From: Gordoniibacillus chartarius
GTDB lineage: Bacteria > Bacillota > Bacilli > Paenibacillales > NBRC-103111
Direction: 5' to 3'
Assembly (NCBI RefSeq): GCF_042432825.1
Contig: NZ_JBHLWN010000063.1
Location: 1-43,083, forward strand
DNA length: 43,083 nt
Of the stretch, positions 31,678 through 40,300 are shown in pieces. Under the pieces are notes generated by a model that ran no database searches, was not told where the DNA came from, and saw only the letters and a program-made list of their open reading frames with translations. Positions within the stretch are counted from its first letter, which is position 1; the number at the start of each line of letters is the position of its first letter. The translations under genes were made by a program, and so were the position numbers.

Positions 31678-32163
31678 ATGTGGGTATGCAGAGGAATCCT
31701 TGGATTGGTGGTGATCGTATCGTTAATCACCGATCTCCGAAGCCGGCACATTTTGAACGTCGTGACCCTCCCTGCCATGGCAGCGGGTTTTCTCGCGATG
31801 GCGGCAACCGCGACGATACAAGGCCGGCTTTTCTTATTGATCCCGTTTGTGTTGGCGTTCCTTTGTTCCGCCGGATTTTGCCTGTTTATGGAGAAAAGCA
31901 GCATTTGGGCGGCCGGGGACAGCAAGCTGTTTTTGGCCGTGGCGGTTTGGATGAACGGCATCGTTCCGCCGCTATGGGGGACAAGCCTTCTTATCGGATG
32001 GACGGCGAGCCTTCATACGGGAGTGTGTGTGATCCAGTTTTTCGCACGGCGAAACCGGCGCAACTTGTCCATGTCATGGCATTACCCCGGGTCGATGACG
32101 ATTGCGCTCGCAAGCGGGATGACCCTGCTGCTGCATGAATGGATGGCAAGGGGGAACTGGTGA
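31678..32163 (+). CDS. Tad-type prepilin peptidase (CpaA/TadV, 161 aa)
   Basis: The protein has about five or six membrane helices. The A24 aspartate motifs are present: SLITDLRSRHILNVVTLP near the start and WAAGDSKLFLA in the middle, so both catalytic Asp residues are conserved. It would cleave and methylate the Flp pilins and possibly TadE. ATG 31678 has no good ribosome site; GGGGTG is about 20 nt away, so the true start may be slightly upstream at a non-standard codon. Confidence 0.85.
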   Translation: MWVCRGILGLVVIVSLITDLRSRHILNVVTLPAMAAGFLAMAATATIQGRLFLLIPFVLAFLCSAGFCLFMEKSSIWAAGDSKLFLAVAVWMNGIVPPLWGTSLLIGWTASLHTGVCVIQFFARRNRRNLSMSWHYPGSMTIALASGMTLLLHEWMARGNW

Positions 32164-32164
32164 C

Positions 32165-32929
32165 ATGAAGGTGAAATGGACCGCGGTTGTTGGCATGGCC
32201 TTGTTGATGTCCACCGTTTTCGCGGGGATGGGATTCCATCTGTGGAAGGACCGGTTGGTTCTGGCGCCCGTTGTCGTGACCGTCGAGACCGTCCCCGACT
32301 GCAGCCCGATTCCCCCTTCTTCCTTGAAAATTATCCGGCTGCCGCAAATGGGAATTCCCCCGGGAACGGCCCGGATATTGGCAGATGTTGACAACTTGTG
32401 GACAAGCTGTGGCTATTCGATTCCGAAAAACAGCTTTGTTTATATGGCTCATCTTTCCACAGCAGATGAACGAAATGCAGGAGAAACAGGACAGCAATCT
32501 TCAGATGCGCGGAGAATTACGGTTCCAATCGACGATGCCGCAAGTATGGGCGACAGGTTTCACCGGGGCGATCGAATTGATGTCTGGTTCGTATCGAAGC
32601 CTAAGCCGAAAGGCAGCTTTGTCGGCAAATTGTTCGGGGATATTGAAGTGTTGGATGTGAAAGGCAATAGCGGAAAAACGAGCGGGCAGACGGGCGGTTC
32701 GGAAGGGAAGAAAGGATTGCTTTCCTTTTCTCCGATGTCCGCTTCCCCTTCGCAAACGCTCCTTACGATTTCGCTGAAGGAGGAAGACATTCCATTCCTC
32801 CTGTCCGCCCAGGAAGAGGGCAAGCTCGTGTGGGTGGGTCTCGGGAACAAGGTTGATGATACGGGGCATCCGCTGGACGCGAAAGCGTGGCTAACGTCCC
32901 GCTGGGGGAAGGAAGGGGAAGCACCTTGA
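32165..32929 (+). CDS. CpaB/RcpC-like pilus protein with SAF domain (254 aa)
   Basis: ATG 32165 follows AAGGGGGA. An N-terminal membrane helix is followed by a SAF/RcpC-type domain (VETVPDCSPIPPSSLKIIRL) and a second beta-rich part (RRITVPIDDAASMGDRFHRG, then DRIDVWFVSK). This is the CpaB arrangement found in Tad operons. It probably sits at the outer side of the pilus machine. Its end overlaps the next gene by 4 nt (TTGA). Confidence 0.8.
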   Translation: MKVKWTAVVGMALLMSTVFAGMGFHLWKDRLVLAPVVVTVETVPDCSPIPPSSLKIIRLPQMGIPPGTARILADVDNLWTSCGYSIPKNSFVYMAHLSTADERNAGETGQQSSDARRITVPIDDAASMGDRFHRGDRIDVWFVSKPKPKGSFVGKLFGDIEVLDVKGNSGKTSGQTGGSEGKKGLLSFSPMSASPSQTLLTISLKEEDIPFLLSAQEEGKLVWVGLGNKVDDTGHPLDAKAWLTSRWGKEGEAP

Positions 32930-33714
32930 TCATTGGCATTTATGCGCCAAAACCGAATATGGGCGCCAGTACGTTGGCCCGGGAACTGGCGAATCATGCC
33001 GCCGCTCGCGATCGGAAGGTACTGCTCGTGGAACTGGAGTACCATTATCCGAGCGCCGCAATCGAGTGGGGAATGGCAGATAGCAAGCGATGTTTGGAGC
33101 GCGCGATTGCGGATCGCATGGAATCGGACGATTGGCGTTTGGAGAAGTATTTGCTGCCGCATGGACCAAGCAACAATCCATCGGCTGTACCGCAGCGGCG
33201 GACAAAGGGGCGTTCATCGGATTTGCGGATGTTGGTTCCTTCCGGCATGCGAGGCTTCGAGCATATCCCGGGAGAACCGGAATCGTTTGTTCCCGAGGTA
33301 TGCCGGCAAGCGGAGCAACTGGGTTTTCATTGGGTCATTCTGGACATTTCCAGCGATGCGGATTCCATGCTAACCATATCCGCACTCCGTCATGTGGATC
33401 TATGCATTACGATCCACGATGACCGGATCGCTCACCGAACCCTGTTCCGGCACCGCTGGAATTTGCTTCGCTGCTTGGGATGGAGTTCCCCGGTCATTCC
33501 GGTTTCGGTTCGGCTGCGTCCGGGAAAACAACGGTCGCGGGCAAATCCAGATTTGGAAGATTGGGAGCAGCCGCGGGTCGCATTCCCTTATGTGCGAAAT
33601 TCAGCGTTGTTTTCATTTTCCGGATGGAGGTATCGCAAGGCGCTGAAACTACTGTTTCGGTTGATCCAGCGAATGGAGCAACAAACCATGGTGAAAGGCG
33701 GCGATCAAAGGTGA
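32926..33714 (+). CDS. TadZ/CpaE-like ATPase, deviant Walker A (262 aa)
   Basis: TTG 32926 follows GGAAGGGG and overlaps the CpaB stop. The fold begins IIGIYAPKPNMGASTLAREL, a MinD/ParA-like P-loop in which GGxGK is replaced by PNMGAST. TadZ/CpaE members often show such atypical loops and act in pilus localisation rather than strong hydrolysis. WVILDISSDAD marks the Walker B strand. Confidence 0.8.
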   Translation: MIIGIYAPKPNMGASTLARELANHAAARDRKVLLVELEYHYPSAAIEWGMADSKRCLERAIADRMESDDWRLEKYLLPHGPSNNPSAVPQRRTKGRSSDLRMLVPSGMRGFEHIPGEPESFVPEVCRQAEQLGFHWVILDISSDADSMLTISALRHVDLCITIHDDRIAHRTLFRHRWNLLRCLGWSSPVIPVSVRLRPGKQRSRANPDLEDWEQPRVAFPYVRNSALFSFSGWRYRKALKLLFRLIQRMEQQTMVKGGDQR

Positions 33715-33716
33715 CC

Positions 33717-34979
33717 ATGAGCTTGGAAGTCGATGCTGTTGTCTCTGCCAGGCTCACCCCGCTTGGACGCGAGCGGCTTCGGCTTGATCCGGTTTCCCTG
33801 TGGCTTCAGTGGGAGATGTTTGGGCAGCTCATTACGGATGTACAGAGAGCGTTGCTGCAACAAGAGCGACTGTCCGGTTGGGAGCAAGCGGATGTCATGC
33901 CTGTCATCGAAGCTTGGGTATCGGAGCGGACCGGACTGTATGGAAACGGGCTCAGGCGAGTTGCGCAAAGAATAGATTGGGAACTGTTCGGGTGGGGCAT
34001 CCTGGAACCGTTGATCGCGGACGAATCCGTAACAGATATCATGGCAAGCGCGCAAGAAATCTGGATTCAGCAGGATGGAGTGAAACGGCGGTTGTCGATA
34101 CGATTTCGCGATGAGGAACATATGATCCGAATCGCCCGGAAAATCGCGCACGCAGCCGGTCAATCAATCACTGTCGGAGAGCCATTCGCGACCTGTGCCG
34201 TTCGCGGGATGCGGATCAATGTGATGATTCCACCAGTTTCGGCGGAGGGGACCACGATCATCGTTCGAAAATATCGGGAGCGCCGGTGGACCGAGCAAGC
34301 CTATCTTCGCGCCGGAACGCTCAATTCCGATATTTGGCGGTTTCTCTCCGACGCGATGAAGGCCGGACTGACGGGCATTATCAGCGGTCCGATGGGTTCC
34401 GGGAAAACGACGCTCTTGCAAAGCCTGATTGCCCACGTGCCGGATGGGGAGGGCATATTGGTGGCGGAAACCGTGCCGGAACTGTTTTTGAAGACGTTGT
34501 ATCCTTCCAAATGCATCATCAGTGTCATCCCGCGACTTCGCGGACATGAGTCCAGCCGGGTCAGCCTGGAGCAATTGTTTGAAAATGCGCTTCACCAAAA
34601 CGTGAGGCGCTTTATTTTTGGAGAAATTCGCGGTGCGGAGACGGCGCTTGTCCTAGAGGCGTTTCAAACCGGCCACTCGGGATGGACCACGATGCACGGG
34701 GACGATCCGAAAGATACGGCGCAGCGTTTGGTCCACATGTGCTTGCGCAGTCAGCGGCAGATGGATCCGGAATATACCGGGAAAATGATCGCCCATGCGG
34801 TGGACCTGATCGTGCAGATGAGGCATTACCGCGTAACGGAAGTGGCGGAGGTGACCGGTTATCGCAACTGCCAACCGGAAACGGCTCCTTTGTATGTCTA
34901 TGAGGATGGCTGCTGGGTGAAGCGTGAGTCCCCTTCCTCCGCCTTGCTTGCCAAAATCAAGCGGGGGATCGGGTCATGA
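33717..34979 (+). CDS. TadA/CpaF secretion ATPase (420 aa)
   Basis: ATG 33717 is preceded by AAAGGTG and lies 2 nt after the TadZ stop. After an N-terminal helical domain come LIADESVTDIMA and GEPFATCAVRGMRINVMIPP. Walker A is GPMGSGKT (224-231). FIFGEIRG (Glu303) is Walker B and HSGWTTMHGDDP is the His box. This is the CpaF group of type II/IV secretion ATPases that powers Flp pilus assembly. Confidence 0.95.
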   Translation: MSLEVDAVVSARLTPLGRERLRLDPVSLWLQWEMFGQLITDVQRALLQQERLSGWEQADVMPVIEAWVSERTGLYGNGLRRVAQRIDWELFGWGILEPLIADESVTDIMASAQEIWIQQDGVKRRLSIRFRDEEHMIRIARKIAHAAGQSITVGEPFATCAVRGMRINVMIPPVSAEGTTIIVRKYRERRWTEQAYLRAGTLNSDIWRFLSDAMKAGLTGIISGPMGSGKTTLLQSLIAHVPDGEGILVAETVPELFLKTLYPSKCIISVIPRLRGHESSRVSLEQLFENALHQNVRRFIFGEIRGAETALVLEAFQTGHSGWTTMHGDDPKDTAQRLVHMCLRSQRQMDPEYTGKMIAHAVDLIVQMRHYRVTEVAEVTGYRNCQPETAPLYVYEDGCWVKRESPSSALLAKIKRGIGS

Positions 34980-35764
34980 AGCGAAACGGATGGGGGCAAT
35001 TGCCGTGGCCGTTGCCATGGCGGTATGTTTCGGCTGCACGCGCATGCGGATGGGAATTGCCGCACTTTTTGTATATCAGCATGCTGGCAGCCGCCATTGC
35101 GGGCGGTTTAAGCTTGGGGTCGTTGTTTCATCATCCATGGCTCGGTCTGGGGATGGCGGTCTTTGCGGCTTATGCCGCACCCGGGGAACTGCTCGAAGCC
35201 GTTCGCAGGCGAAACCGAAAGAAACTGCGGAATACATGGATCGAAACGATCCGGTTGCTCCACAATTCCTATCTTGTGTGCGGGGAATGGCGAAAGGCGA
35301 TTCAGCTCAGTCTTTCCCACATGCCGGATGAAACTAGGGGCCTTTTTCGGGAATGGTTTCGCTGCGAACATTTGGGGATGTCTCTTCCCGACATGATCTG
35401 GGAAGGCAAGAAACGAATGCCGATCGCGGAACTGAACCTCTTCTGGGAAGCGATCCAGCTGCTCGAAAACGTCGGCGGCCCGCTCGGAGAAACGCTCCTG
35501 GAAGAGTCCGTCGCGTGGATCGAAGAAGCGAGTGCGAGGGCGGAAGACATGGACAGGGAAATATCGGCCAGACTGACCGAATCCCGCCATTTGTTTGTTT
35601 TGTTTCTCGTCGAACTCCTCTTTTTGAGGATCGTGGAAGGTACTTTCTTTTCCGGCTTGTTTGATAGCGCGATCGGACAAACCGCAATGGTTGTTCTGTT
35701 TTCCATGAATGCCTTATGTGTGATGTGGGTGCGTCTTCACATCCGCAAATTGGAGAACGGCTAA
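34976..35764 (+). CDS. TadB-like platform protein (262 aa)
   Basis: ATGA overlap with TadA. About three to four membrane helices and a central T2SSF-like cytoplasmic domain: RLLHNSYLVCGEWRKAIQLS, then FWEAIQLLENVGGPLGETLL. TadB and TadC together form the inner-membrane platform of the Tad pilus. Confidence 0.88.
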   Translation: MKRNGWGQLPWPLPWRYVSAARACGWELPHFLYISMLAAAIAGGLSLGSLFHHPWLGLGMAVFAAYAAPGELLEAVRRRNRKKLRNTWIETIRLLHNSYLVCGEWRKAIQLSLSHMPDETRGLFREWFRCEHLGMSLPDMIWEGKKRMPIAELNLFWEAIQLLENVGGPLGETLLEESVAWIEEASARAEDMDREISARLTESRHLFVLFLVELLFLRIVEGTFFSGLFDSAIGQTAMVVLFSMNALCVMWVRLHIRKLENG

Positions 35765-35780
35765 AGGGGGAAGGGAAACG

Positions 35781-36620
35781 ATGCAATGGGTTTTGATCGC
35801 AAACGTTCTGGTCGGCTTGTTTCTGCTATGGCGGGGTTTCGTGCCGTTTGAACCATCCTCCGATGCTCTTCATCCTCTGAAGGGACAGACGACTTTCGGC
35901 GAAGAGAAGGTTCTCCGGGACGGGTCGCAAGAAAGTCGGCATTTTAAAGGATTACAGCGAGATGCAAGATTGCTTGGTCTCACGGAAACAGGGACGCACA
36001 TCGTCCGCAAGCAATGGCTCTTGGCCGTCGGCGCTTTTTTCGCCGGATTTCTGCTCTGGATAGAAACCTTCCATATTGTTTGGTTTATCTTCGGGATATT
36101 CGCTTCATGGACAAGCTATCGGTGGCCGGTTCAGCATCTGCGCCGCCAAGCGGAGCGATTGCGGCACGAGGTGGAGAACGAACTTCCCTTCCTGCAGGTC
36201 GGGATGCTGCAGCGTTTACTGGCCGGCTTATCTCCGTATCAGGCGACACTGGAGACGGCTCCGTCGATTTCCGGCGCTTTGCGACGGGAGATCCAGCGTC
36301 TTACGCGTGATATGGAAATGACGGGGGATGTCGCGGGAGCATGGAAACGCTGGGCCGAACGGATTCATTCCCCGTCTGCCTATCGTTTCGCCGCGCTGCT
36401 GCAGCAGTTGATGACCGTGAATACGGCGAACATGGAGCGGCAGCTTCGTTTGGCCTATCAAACGTTGCGGCGGGAACAACAAGCCGCATGGCAACAAAAA
36501 GTCCGGCAACTTCCGGGCCGCTTGCAGTGGCCGAATTTGCTCATGTTTATCAATCTGATCCTGTTGCCCGTAATCGGTGTGGGGCTCGAGCTATCGCAGA
36601 GGCTCCGCATCTTTTTATAA
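35781..36620 (+). CDS. TadC-like platform protein (279 aa)
   Basis: The start follows AAGGGGGAAGGG. Membrane helices occur near residues 5-20 and 75-110 and at the C-terminus; the central domain has VENELPFLQVGMLQRLLAGL and LQQLMTVNTANMERQLRLAY. The C-terminal LPVIGVGLELSQRL is typical of TadC. It partners TadB. It is the last gene before the pilin pair. Confidence 0.88.
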   Translation: MQWVLIANVLVGLFLLWRGFVPFEPSSDALHPLKGQTTFGEEKVLRDGSQESRHFKGLQRDARLLGLTETGTHIVRKQWLLAVGAFFAGFLLWIETFHIVWFIFGIFASWTSYRWPVQHLRRQAERLRHEVENELPFLQVGMLQRLLAGLSPYQATLETAPSISGALRREIQRLTRDMEMTGDVAGAWKRWAERIHSPSAYRFAALLQQLMTVNTANMERQLRLAYQTLRREQQAAWQQKVRQLPGRLQWPNLLMFINLILLPVIGVGLELSQRLRIFL

Positions 36621-36635
36621 ATTTCATTCTACGAA

Positions 36636-36678
36636 GGGAGGAAGGCCCTTGCTGCGGGACTTGGGCCGACAATTGATG
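36636..36678 (+). promoter_or_regulatory. Ribosome site with intervening hairpin before pilin 1
   Basis: GGGAGG (36636-36641) is followed by GGCCC (36644-36648) and GGGCC (36663-36667), which pair, and then the ATG at 36676. When folded, the distance from the ribosome site to ATG is about 10 nt instead of 34. Confidence 0.6.
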
Positions 36679-36903
36679 TTGAAAAATCAGTTAAAGAAGT
36701 GGTTGAAAGACGAACGGGGGATTGCCTCGATCGACGAAGGGAATCTGGCCATGGTCAAGCTGCTGGCCGGCATGGGACTCGGTTCGCTGCTGTTTGCCGG
36801 GATTGCCGCCTTCGGAGCGGCGCTGCTCGGCGACAGCGGACTTTTCCAAAGCGTGCTGACGAATACCTCCGTCAATTACGACGGCGGTCTTTGGACGAAC
36901 TGA
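36676..36903 (+). CDS. Flp-type pilin 1 (75 aa)
   Basis: A short basic leader (LKNQLKKWLKDERG) precedes the mature pilin: IASIDEGNLAMVKLLAGMGL and a long hydrophobic helix, then VLTNTSVNYDGGLWTN. The Gly before the mature Ile fits class III prepilin cleavage; position +5 is Asp and +6 Glu, where Flp pilins usually have Glu at +5. The in-frame TTG at 36649 is inside the leader hairpin and is less likely. Pilin 2 is a close duplicate. Confidence 0.85.
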   Translation: MLKNQLKKWLKDERGIASIDEGNLAMVKLLAGMGLGSLLFAGIAAFGAALLGDSGLFQSVLTNTSVNYDGGLWTN

Positions 36904-36906
36904 GGC

Positions 36907-36948
36907 AAAGAAGAAGGGAGGCGGGACGCTCGCTTCCCTCTTCTTTTT
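36907..36948 (+). terminator. Terminator after pilin 1
   Basis: AAAGAAGAAGGGAGGCG and CGCTTCCCTCTTCTT pair with a one-base bulge and a wobble; TTTTT follows. Confidence 0.75.
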
Positions 36949-36950
36949 GC

Positions 36951-36985
36951 GGCAAGGCAGGCAAGCAGGCAAGCAGGCAAGCAAG
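36951..36985 (+). repeat. 8-bp tandem repeat GCAGGCAA
   Basis: Three perfect copies (36957-36980) with partial copies on both sides, between the two pilin genes. Confidence 0.9.
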
Positions 36986-37013
36986 TCAATTGAAAAACAT
37001 TTGATCCGATGAA

Positions 37014-37054
37014 GGGAGGAAGGCCCTGTTGTTTAACGAGGGCCGAATACGATG
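37014..37054 (+). promoter_or_regulatory. Ribosome site with intervening hairpin before pilin 2
   Basis: GGGAGG (37014-37019), GGCCC (37022-37026), GGGCC (37040-37044), ATG 37052. The loop and the 3' flank differ from pilin 1 while the stem is identical. Confidence 0.6.
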
Positions 37055-37279
37055 TTGAAAAAACGAATGATGAAGTGGTTGAAAGACGAGCAGGGGATCG
37101 CCTCAATTGACGAAGGGAATCTGGCGATGGTGAAGCTTTTGGCCGGCATGGGACTCGGTTCACTGTTGTTTGCCGGGATTACCGCCTTCGGGACGGCGCT
37201 GCTCGGCGACGGCGGACTTTTCCAAAGCGTGCTGACGAACACCTCCGTCAATTACGACGGCGGTCTTTGGACGAACTGA
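37052..37279 (+). CDS. Flp-type pilin 2 (75 aa)
   Basis: The same length and almost the same sequence as pilin 1; differences cluster in the leader (LKKRMMKWLKDEQG) and a few helix positions. The mature IASIDEGNLAMVKLL helix and the C-terminal NYDGGLWTN are identical. It is a recent duplication. Both would be processed by the CpaA-like peptidase and polymerised by TadA/B/C. Confidence 0.88.
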   Translation: MLKKRMMKWLKDEQGIASIDEGNLAMVKLLAGMGLGSLLFAGITAFGTALLGDGGLFQSVLTNTSVNYDGGLWTN

Positions 37280-37287
37280 AGTGGAAA

Positions 37288-37325
37288 CAAAGGGAACGGA
37301 GCGATCCGCTCTCCTTTCTTTTTCA
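37288..37325 (+). terminator. Terminator after pilin 2
   Basis: GGAGCG/CGCTCT stem with outer AAAGG/CCTTT pairing, followed by CTTTTT. Confidence 0.75.
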
Positions 37326-37349
37326 AACATGGGAGGTGCAGTTCAACAC

Positions 37350-40300
37350 ATGTACGGAGATGAGAAAACGAATCGTTCTGCCGGGAAACGAATCGTCAGT
37401 TGCTTGCTGTTTCTTGTCCTGGCGTTTTCCCCGGTGTTTTCCGGCATCGGCGCGGCGGCTCCATCCGAAACGCTGGTCAGCGCGACCGTCGATGTGATTG
37501 TAGCGATCGATACGACCGGCAGCATGTCGGGCTGGATTCAGCAGGTGCGTTCGGAAACGACATCATTTGCCAATCAACTCGAAGCGGAAGGGTTCGACTA
37601 CCGGCTCGGATTGCTCGACTTCAAAGATATTCGAGTCGACGGAGGGCCGTGGTGGTATGGTTTTACGGACGATTCCTCGACGTTTAACCGATGGGTAGGC
37701 GGTTTGCGCGCGACCGGCGGCGGAGATTGGCCGGAGTCGGATATTAACGCGATGTACAATGGGTATCTCAAGTTCAAAAGCGAAAGCCGTTCCACAGCCG
37801 GCAGGATGATCATCCTGATCACCGACGCTCCTTTTTTAAGCAATGAAAGCGGGTATGACGTCAAGGAGATTGGGAAGCTGCTCAGCGACAACAACATCGT
37901 CTTAAACATCATCGGCACGGGGGCGGATTCTTACGGTCAAGCCCGTGAGTTGGACGGATACACGCGCGGCGAATATTTCCGAACCAATGATTTGCGAACG
38001 GCTTATCAAGGAATCATCGCGCAAATTCAACGCAATACGCCGCCGAAGGTGGAAAACAGCAAAGTGGTTCTTCCTCCCGGCGTCGATCCGGGTTCGATCA
38101 ATACGACGACCGAATTGGAATTTTCCCTCGTCGGCTCGGATGCCGACGGAGACGCGCTTCGCTATTATTGGGAAGCTTTATCTCCGGAGGAGCGCAAAGT
38201 CTTTCTCGGCAGCACGCCGATGATCCGGGTGCGGCTGACGGAACCGGGCGTTTGGGAGGTGACCGGAACGGCAACGGATCCGACCGGGGAATCGGTCTCG
38301 GTGACGCATACGATTGCCGTGGGAAACCGGAAACCTGCGGTAACCAATTTGCGCGTCGATTCCGCAAACACCAAAATGCCGACGGTATCCTGGAATTACA
38401 GCGATCCGGAAGGGCATCCGCAGGAAAAAATCCACATGCGGGTCAAAAAGTCCGGAACCGTCGTTTGGGACAGTGGGGAAATCAGCCAGCCCAACGCATC
38501 GATGACAGCAAAAGGGATGGATTACGGTCAGGATTATGTGGTGGAAGTTCGAGCGATGGATCGCTACGATGCATGGAGCGATTGGGCAAGCTTGCCGATC
38601 CATATCTACTCGCTGCCCGACTTGCGTCCGATGGCCCTTGTGACGACTCCCGCCGGTTCGGTTCTCGATCAAAACACGGTGAACGTTGCCGTATTGTTGA
38701 AAAACGAAGGGGAGCAAGCAGCAAGTGCGTTTCGGGTGACCCTGTACGATGACGGGAATGCGGTTGCAGAGCAAACGATATCCAGCTTGGCAGGCGGAGG
38801 AAGCCGGGACGTTTCGTTTTCCTTCCAGGCAAACCGGCCCGCTCTTCATCAACTAAAAGCCGTTGTCGATTCCGCCAAACAAGTCGCGGAAGCAAACGAG
38901 GGCAACAATGAGATCGCCGGTTCGATCCAGGTACTGCACCGAGTGGAACTCGTTCCTTCAATCGAAGTTGTTCCTGCGCCGGAAGTGCCGCAGGGCGGCC
39001 GATATGATGTTCGGGTTCAAATAAAAAATAACGGACAAGGAGCGGCGGGATCATTCCGGGTCGATCTGTTCCAAAATGGCGCCCGAATTTCCCAGAAAAC
39101 GATCGATCGACTGGATGCCGGCGCTGTTGCTTCGTTTGAGCTTGACGATGTGCTCGCCGAACCGGCGGGCAATGTCACGTATAAAGTGATCGCGGATGCC
39201 GCGGCCCAAATTGCGGAATCCCGTGAAGACAACAATGCGGCGGAAGCCGCCATTCGAGTCGCTTCCGTACAGGAAGTCCGAAACGTCCGAATCACCGCGA
39301 CACCGGATGGGCGCAGCGCGACCGTTTCCTGGGATGATCCGGCTGACGCCTTTTTCGATCATGTGAACCTCCTGTTCGAAGGGACATCCCAGCGGGTGGA
39401 CAAAGGCGTTCAAAAGTGGATGTTCCGTGGTCTGAAACCGGAGACGTCTTACAACCTGCGTATCGCAACGGTCAACACAGCGGGCAAACGATCCGTCGGC
39501 ATCAATCAAACCGTAACCACGCCAAGGGATTCCGTGCCGCCTGACGATGTGGGAAATGCCAGAATTACGGTGGTGCCGACCGGCAAAGCGTTTCAGGTGA
39601 CATGGCAAGATCCTGCGGCGGACGATGTCAAGGAAGTCCGGATTGCCTACCGTCCGTCCGGGGAAACATTCGGCGAGCCCTTGATTGTTCCGAAAGGCGT
39701 GAAGAAGATCGCTTTGGATGGATTGGCAAACGGCACGACCTATGAAATTCGGTTAACCGCCGTGGATATATACGGAAACACGTCTGCGGGGATAACGGTC
39801 ACCGGCGTGCCGAAGGACACGGTTCCGGCGGGAGAGGTTCGCAATGTTCGTCTGACTTCAGGGCCGCAGGGAAGGTCGATTCGGGCGGAATGGACGGATC
39901 CGAATGATCCGGATTACCGACTCACCGTAGTGAGCTTGCTGGATAAATATGGCAAGTTCGTTGGAACGCCGATAACGGTCGAAAAAGGGAAACAAAACGT
40001 TACGTTTCTGAAGGTCATGCCCGGGGCGGACTATGTGCTTCAATTTGTTACCGTCGATGAGGCCGGAAACCGTTCGGCCGGCGTCAAAACATCCTTGCGT
40101 ACGGATGAGGATACCGTGCCGACGGAGGCGGTTCGAAATCTGTCCGCAGTACCGGATAAAAAAACCGGAAGCATCCGGATGAGTTGGACCGATCCCGAAG
40201 AGGAGGATCTGAAGGAAATCGTCCTGTGGATCAAAGAAGATCAGGAAGGGGCGGAGTGGACGGAAACCGGCCGTATCCCTGCGGGAGTCGAATCGGTTGT

